From NCBI GenBank assembly GCA_009777995.1, contig WRKT01000001.1, positions 1 through 64,000 of the forward strand: a stretch of 64,000 bases of DNA. The letters are read 5' to 3'. Position 1 is the stretch's first letter, and each line of letters opens with the position of its first letter. The position numbers were made by a program, and so were the translations under genes. This DNA comes from Treponema sp. GTDB taxonomy: Bacteria > Spirochaetota > Spirochaetia > Treponematales > Breznakiellaceae. This document shows positions 61,398-64,000 of this stretch, one piece after another. Below the pieces are notes generated by a model. It was given only the letters and a program-made list of their open reading frames with translations. It was not told the DNA's origin and did no database searches.

Positions 61398-63182
61398 ATG
61401 ACCACGGTAGAAAAGCTGGCTGCTCTTAGAGAATGCATGAAAAGAGAAGGCGTTGATGCCTATATCATTCTTACATCTGATGCACATGTAACTGAATACC
61501 TGCCCGATTATTGGCAGTGCCGAAAATGGATTTCCGGTTTTACCGGGTCTGCGGGGGCAATGGTGGTTACCGAGAGTGAGGCCCATCTCTGGATTGACGG
61601 CCGCTATTGGATATCGGGGGAAGAGGAGCTAAGGGGTACTACCATAAATATGCAGAAAATGGGTTCTGACGGGGTTTTACCCCTTCAAGAGTGGGTTAAG
61701 GATAATTTAAAGGAAAATGCTGTAGTTGGAGTTGACGGGAGGACCATGCCGGTTGAGTTATACAGGAATTATCAGAAAGAGTTTAAGAAGAAAAAATTGA
61801 AAACCCGTCTTGACCTGGACCTTGTGGGTGAAATCTGGAAGGATCGCCCTGCATTCCCGAAGGGGAAGGCCTTTGAACACGATATCAAGTTCGCAGGGAA
61901 GACCCGCCCTGAAAAACTTGCAGCAGTTAGGGAAAGAATGGTGAAAGAGGGAGCAGATTACTATCTTGTTTCCCCCCTTGACGGTAATGCCTGGCTTTTT
62001 AATTATAGGGGAACCGATACCCCGGGCATGCCTACGATCTACGCCTATGCATTTATCTCAAAAACAGAGGCCATCCTCTTTGCAGACGATTCAAAACTTG
62101 TTGATATAAAGGCAAATCTTATAAAAGACGGAATTATCATCAAAAATTATGATGAAATTTTCGATTTTTTAAAGAATTTTAAGGATAAAGGCAATCTTTT
62201 TATCGATACAAATAAACTCTGCGCCGGTATTTTGGACAATGTCCCTGAAAATCTGACCATTTTTGAGGGAGCTGACATTGTAGCCTGGCTGAAATCCCAG
62301 AAGAATCCGGTGGAAATTGAGAATTTGAAGAAGTGTCATGCAAGGGAATGTTCAGCTGTTACCAAGTTCATAAAATGGGTGAAGGAGGCTGTGAAAAGCC
62401 AAGACATTTACGAGACTGATGTGCAGGGTAAGCTCGATGAGCTGCGAAAAGACCTTGAAAATTATATGAAGGCATCGTTTCCCACAATTGCAGCTTATAT
62501 GGAGAATGGGGCACAAATGCATTATCGCCCTGAAGAGGGGAAGTGTGCGAAGCTGAAGCCGGAAGGTTTTCTGCTTGTTGATACGGGGGGGCTTTACTAT
62601 GACGGCACAACTGATATAACAAGAACCTTCGTTTTGGGAAATATCAACGATGAAATGAAGAGGGATTTCACTCTTACCCTAAAGTCTCATATAGGGCTTT
62701 CAATGGCAAAGTTTCTTTACGGGGCGACAGGGCCCTGCCTTGACGTTCTTGCAAGGAAGCCGATGTGGGATGTCGGAATGGACTTTAAGTCCGGCACAGG
62801 CCACGGTGTGGGTTATGCCTTGAATGTACACGAGTCCCCTCCGGGCATTCGCTACAACCCAACCCCGGCAGGTCTTGTAAAACTCGAAGAGGGCATGACA
62901 ATTACAAATGAGCCCGGGGTTTATAAGGAAGGGAAATGGGGGGTCAGGACAGAAAATACCATTCTGGTTGTAAAGGAGTTTACAAATACTGACGGCACCT
63001 TTATGAGGTTCGATACCATCTCCTTCTGCCCGATTGACTTAAAGGCTGTAGATAAATCTCTGCTTTCTGATTGCGAAGTTAAGTGGCTTAATGATTATCA
63101 TGCGGAAACCTATAAGGTTTTAAGTCCCTTTATGAATGATGAAGAGAAGGCTTGGTTAAAAGAGGAGACAAGGGCGATTTAG
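61398..63182 (+). CDS. pepP: Xaa-Pro aminopeptidase (aminopeptidase P, M24B)
   Basis: 594 residues, the long three-domain form with two creatinase-like N-terminal domains and a C-terminal pita-bread domain. Metal ligands are D395 and D406 (DTGGLYYDGTTDITRT), H469 (GTGHGVGY), E505 (TNEPGVY) and E519 (VRTENTILV). It removes the N-terminal residue before proline. No signal peptide, so cytosolic. It complements the S9 peptidases of the peptide operon in degrading proline-containing peptides. Confidence 0.95.
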   Translation: MTTVEKLAALRECMKREGVDAYIILTSDAHVTEYLPDYWQCRKWISGFTGSAGAMVVTESEAHLWIDGRYWISGEEELRGTTINMQKMGSDGVLPLQEWVKDNLKENAVVGVDGRTMPVELYRNYQKEFKKKKLKTRLDLDLVGEIWKDRPAFPKGKAFEHDIKFAGKTRPEKLAAVRERMVKEGADYYLVSPLDGNAWLFNYRGTDTPGMPTIYAYAFISKTEAILFADDSKLVDIKANLIKDGIIIKNYDEIFDFLKNFKDKGNLFIDTNKLCAGILDNVPENLTIFEGADIVAWLKSQKNPVEIENLKKCHARECSAVTKFIKWVKEAVKSQDIYETDVQGKLDELRKDLENYMKASFPTIAAYMENGAQMHYRPEEGKCAKLKPEGFLLVDTGGLYYDGTTDITRTFVLGNINDEMKRDFTLTLKSHIGLSMAKFLYGATGPCLDVLARKPMWDVGMDFKSGTGHGVGYALNVHESPPGIRYNPTPAGLVKLEEGMTITNEPGVYKEGKWGVRTENTILVVKEFTNTDGTFMRFDTISFCPIDLKAVDKSLLSDCEVKWLNDYHAETYKVLSPFMNDEEKAWLKEETRAI

Positions 63183-63205
63183 GTTGATAATATGGGGAAG
63201 GTAAA

Positions 63206-64000
63206 ATGGCTGATAGAATTCAATTGATGATAGGTACCTCGGGGTATTTCTCGGGGAAATTGGCTGTTGAACTCGCGCATCTGATTGGTTTTAAGTCGGT
63301 GGCCATGGAGTTTCCGCTCATTGTTTTTGATAAGAGCGCTGCATCTGACTCTCTTCTCTTTGTAATTAAAGAGGGCATGAATGAAGGCAGGGAAGAAGGG
63401 TACTCTGTGGAGGGCAATACCGTTAATATCACCATTGCCCCAACGGAAGAAGCGGTCGATGCGGCTTATAATCATGTGGTAGAGCATTTTAATGAACTTG
63501 CAAAGGACTTCGGGAGGAGCGGCCATGAGCAGGCAAGACCGGAAGGATTTACATCTGCAAAGACCATTGCCATAGAAACCTTTGACAAGCGTTATTCCAA
63601 AGGACTTGAGAGCCTCTTTGACAGGGACTTCATCCTATTTGACGATAATAATGATTTGCTTTCTGACAGGCTCGATGCAAAAATTTTAATGCGAGAAAGC
63701 TATAGCAGGGAGCAGGTGGCTGCCGCCTGTCATATTGCTGCAAGGCTCGGGCTTGAAACCACTGCAATAGTCTACCCCATAACCTGCACAGAAGAGACGG
63801 CCTGGAATGTGTTTGCGTTCCGTGATGCTTCTCAATGCAGTTTGATCTTAGAAGACAGCAGTATTTTGAATAGCGGGAAGCGGCGTTTTATTTGCGCAGG
63901 CAATGGCAGTGAACTTGTGGAATTTTCTTCAGTGTTATGCGAAACCTTTCCCTTGCAGAAGCCGGGAAGCCGTTGGGTGGATATACTAAACGACATTAGA
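63206..64000 (+). CDS. Uncharacterised protein (3' partial)
   Basis: Open from ATG 63206 to the right edge, 265 codons without stop. It reads MADRIQLMIGTSGYFSGK then alternating beta/alpha segments; it includes GLETTAIVYPITCTEETAWNVF. GGGAAGG lies 6-7 bp upstream and pepP ends 23 bp before, so it is probably in the same transcript. I do not recognise a family, and the missing C-terminus may hold the diagnostic part. Confidence 0.7.
   Translation, partial: MADRIQLMIGTSGYFSGKLAVELAHLIGFKSVAMEFPLIVFDKSAASDSLLFVIKEGMNEGREEGYSVEGNTVNITIAPTEEAVDAAYNHVVEHFNELAKDFGRSGHEQARPEGFTSAKTIAIETFDKRYSKGLESLFDRDFILFDDNNDLLSDRLDAKILMRESYSREQVAAACHIAARLGLETTAIVYPITCTEETAWNVFAFRDASQCSLILEDSSILNSGKRRFICAGNGSELVEFSSVLCETFPLQKPGSRWVDILNDIR

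Overview
The window looks like chromosomal DNA of a spirochaete, most likely Treponema-like. I infer this from the combination of separate secD and secF, a HAMP-linked class III nucleotide cyclase with a small CxxC protein upstream of it, a Treponema-type hexokinase, MEMO and NFACT proteins, and an endonuclease-type MutL. This rests on recognition of families, not on a search. Base composition is moderate and genes are tightly packed in co-directional runs; there is no gene-free stretch over 300 bases, no rRNA and no CRISPR array.

Layout. 1-2.7 kb: end of secD, secF, ispH. 2.8-17.5 kb: a GntR/FCD regulator, then one long operon for peptide use (M61-like peptidase, RidA, PatB-like C-S lyase, two S9 peptidases, COG1228 amidohydrolase, OppABCDF). 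Similar inverted repeats lie at the regulator's own start site and just upstream of the operon promoter. 17.5-29.2 kb: retroviral-type aspartic protease, YcaQ-like glycosylase, valS, a small HD alarmone-hydrolase-like protein, a coiled-coil protein, parE, pdxY (opposite strand), parC and a membrane coiled-coil protein. 29.2-34.5 kb: cyclase and small CxxC protein, methyltransferase, outer-membrane barrel, nucleotidyltransferase, hicAB. 34.7-38.7 kb: a LysR regulator divergent from a GntP permease (reading frame broken) and an LVIVD-repeat protein, perhaps an acquired block. 38.9-43.9 kb: ptb (reading frame broken), iorA, iorB, YczE-like membrane protein, buk. This set would turn arylpyruvates or other 2-oxo acids into acids plus ATP. 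43.9-45.3 kb: amidase on the other strand.

45.3-52.7 kb: a seven-gene operon that I do not recognise as a described pathway: split transketolase, SCP2-like protein, zinc alcohol dehydrogenase, ALDH3-like aldehyde dehydrogenase, second SCP2-like protein, class III aminotransferase. It is the best candidate here for an undescribed system. 52.8-64 kb: tRNA-Arg(UCU) two bases ahead of the hexokinase start codon, then on the minus strand MEMO, NFACT/RqcH, mutL, xseB, xseA and an AGCS symporter, then aminopeptidase P and a 3'-truncated unknown gene on the plus strand.

Two themes cross gene boundaries. Several genes have a good -10 box only 6-7 bases before the ATG and no Shine-Dalgarno sequence, so their mRNAs are probably leaderless. 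Mirror-symmetric divergent promoters occur at pdxY/parC and lysR/gntP. A 146-bp element with perfect 16-bp inverted termini lies inside the mutL reading frame.
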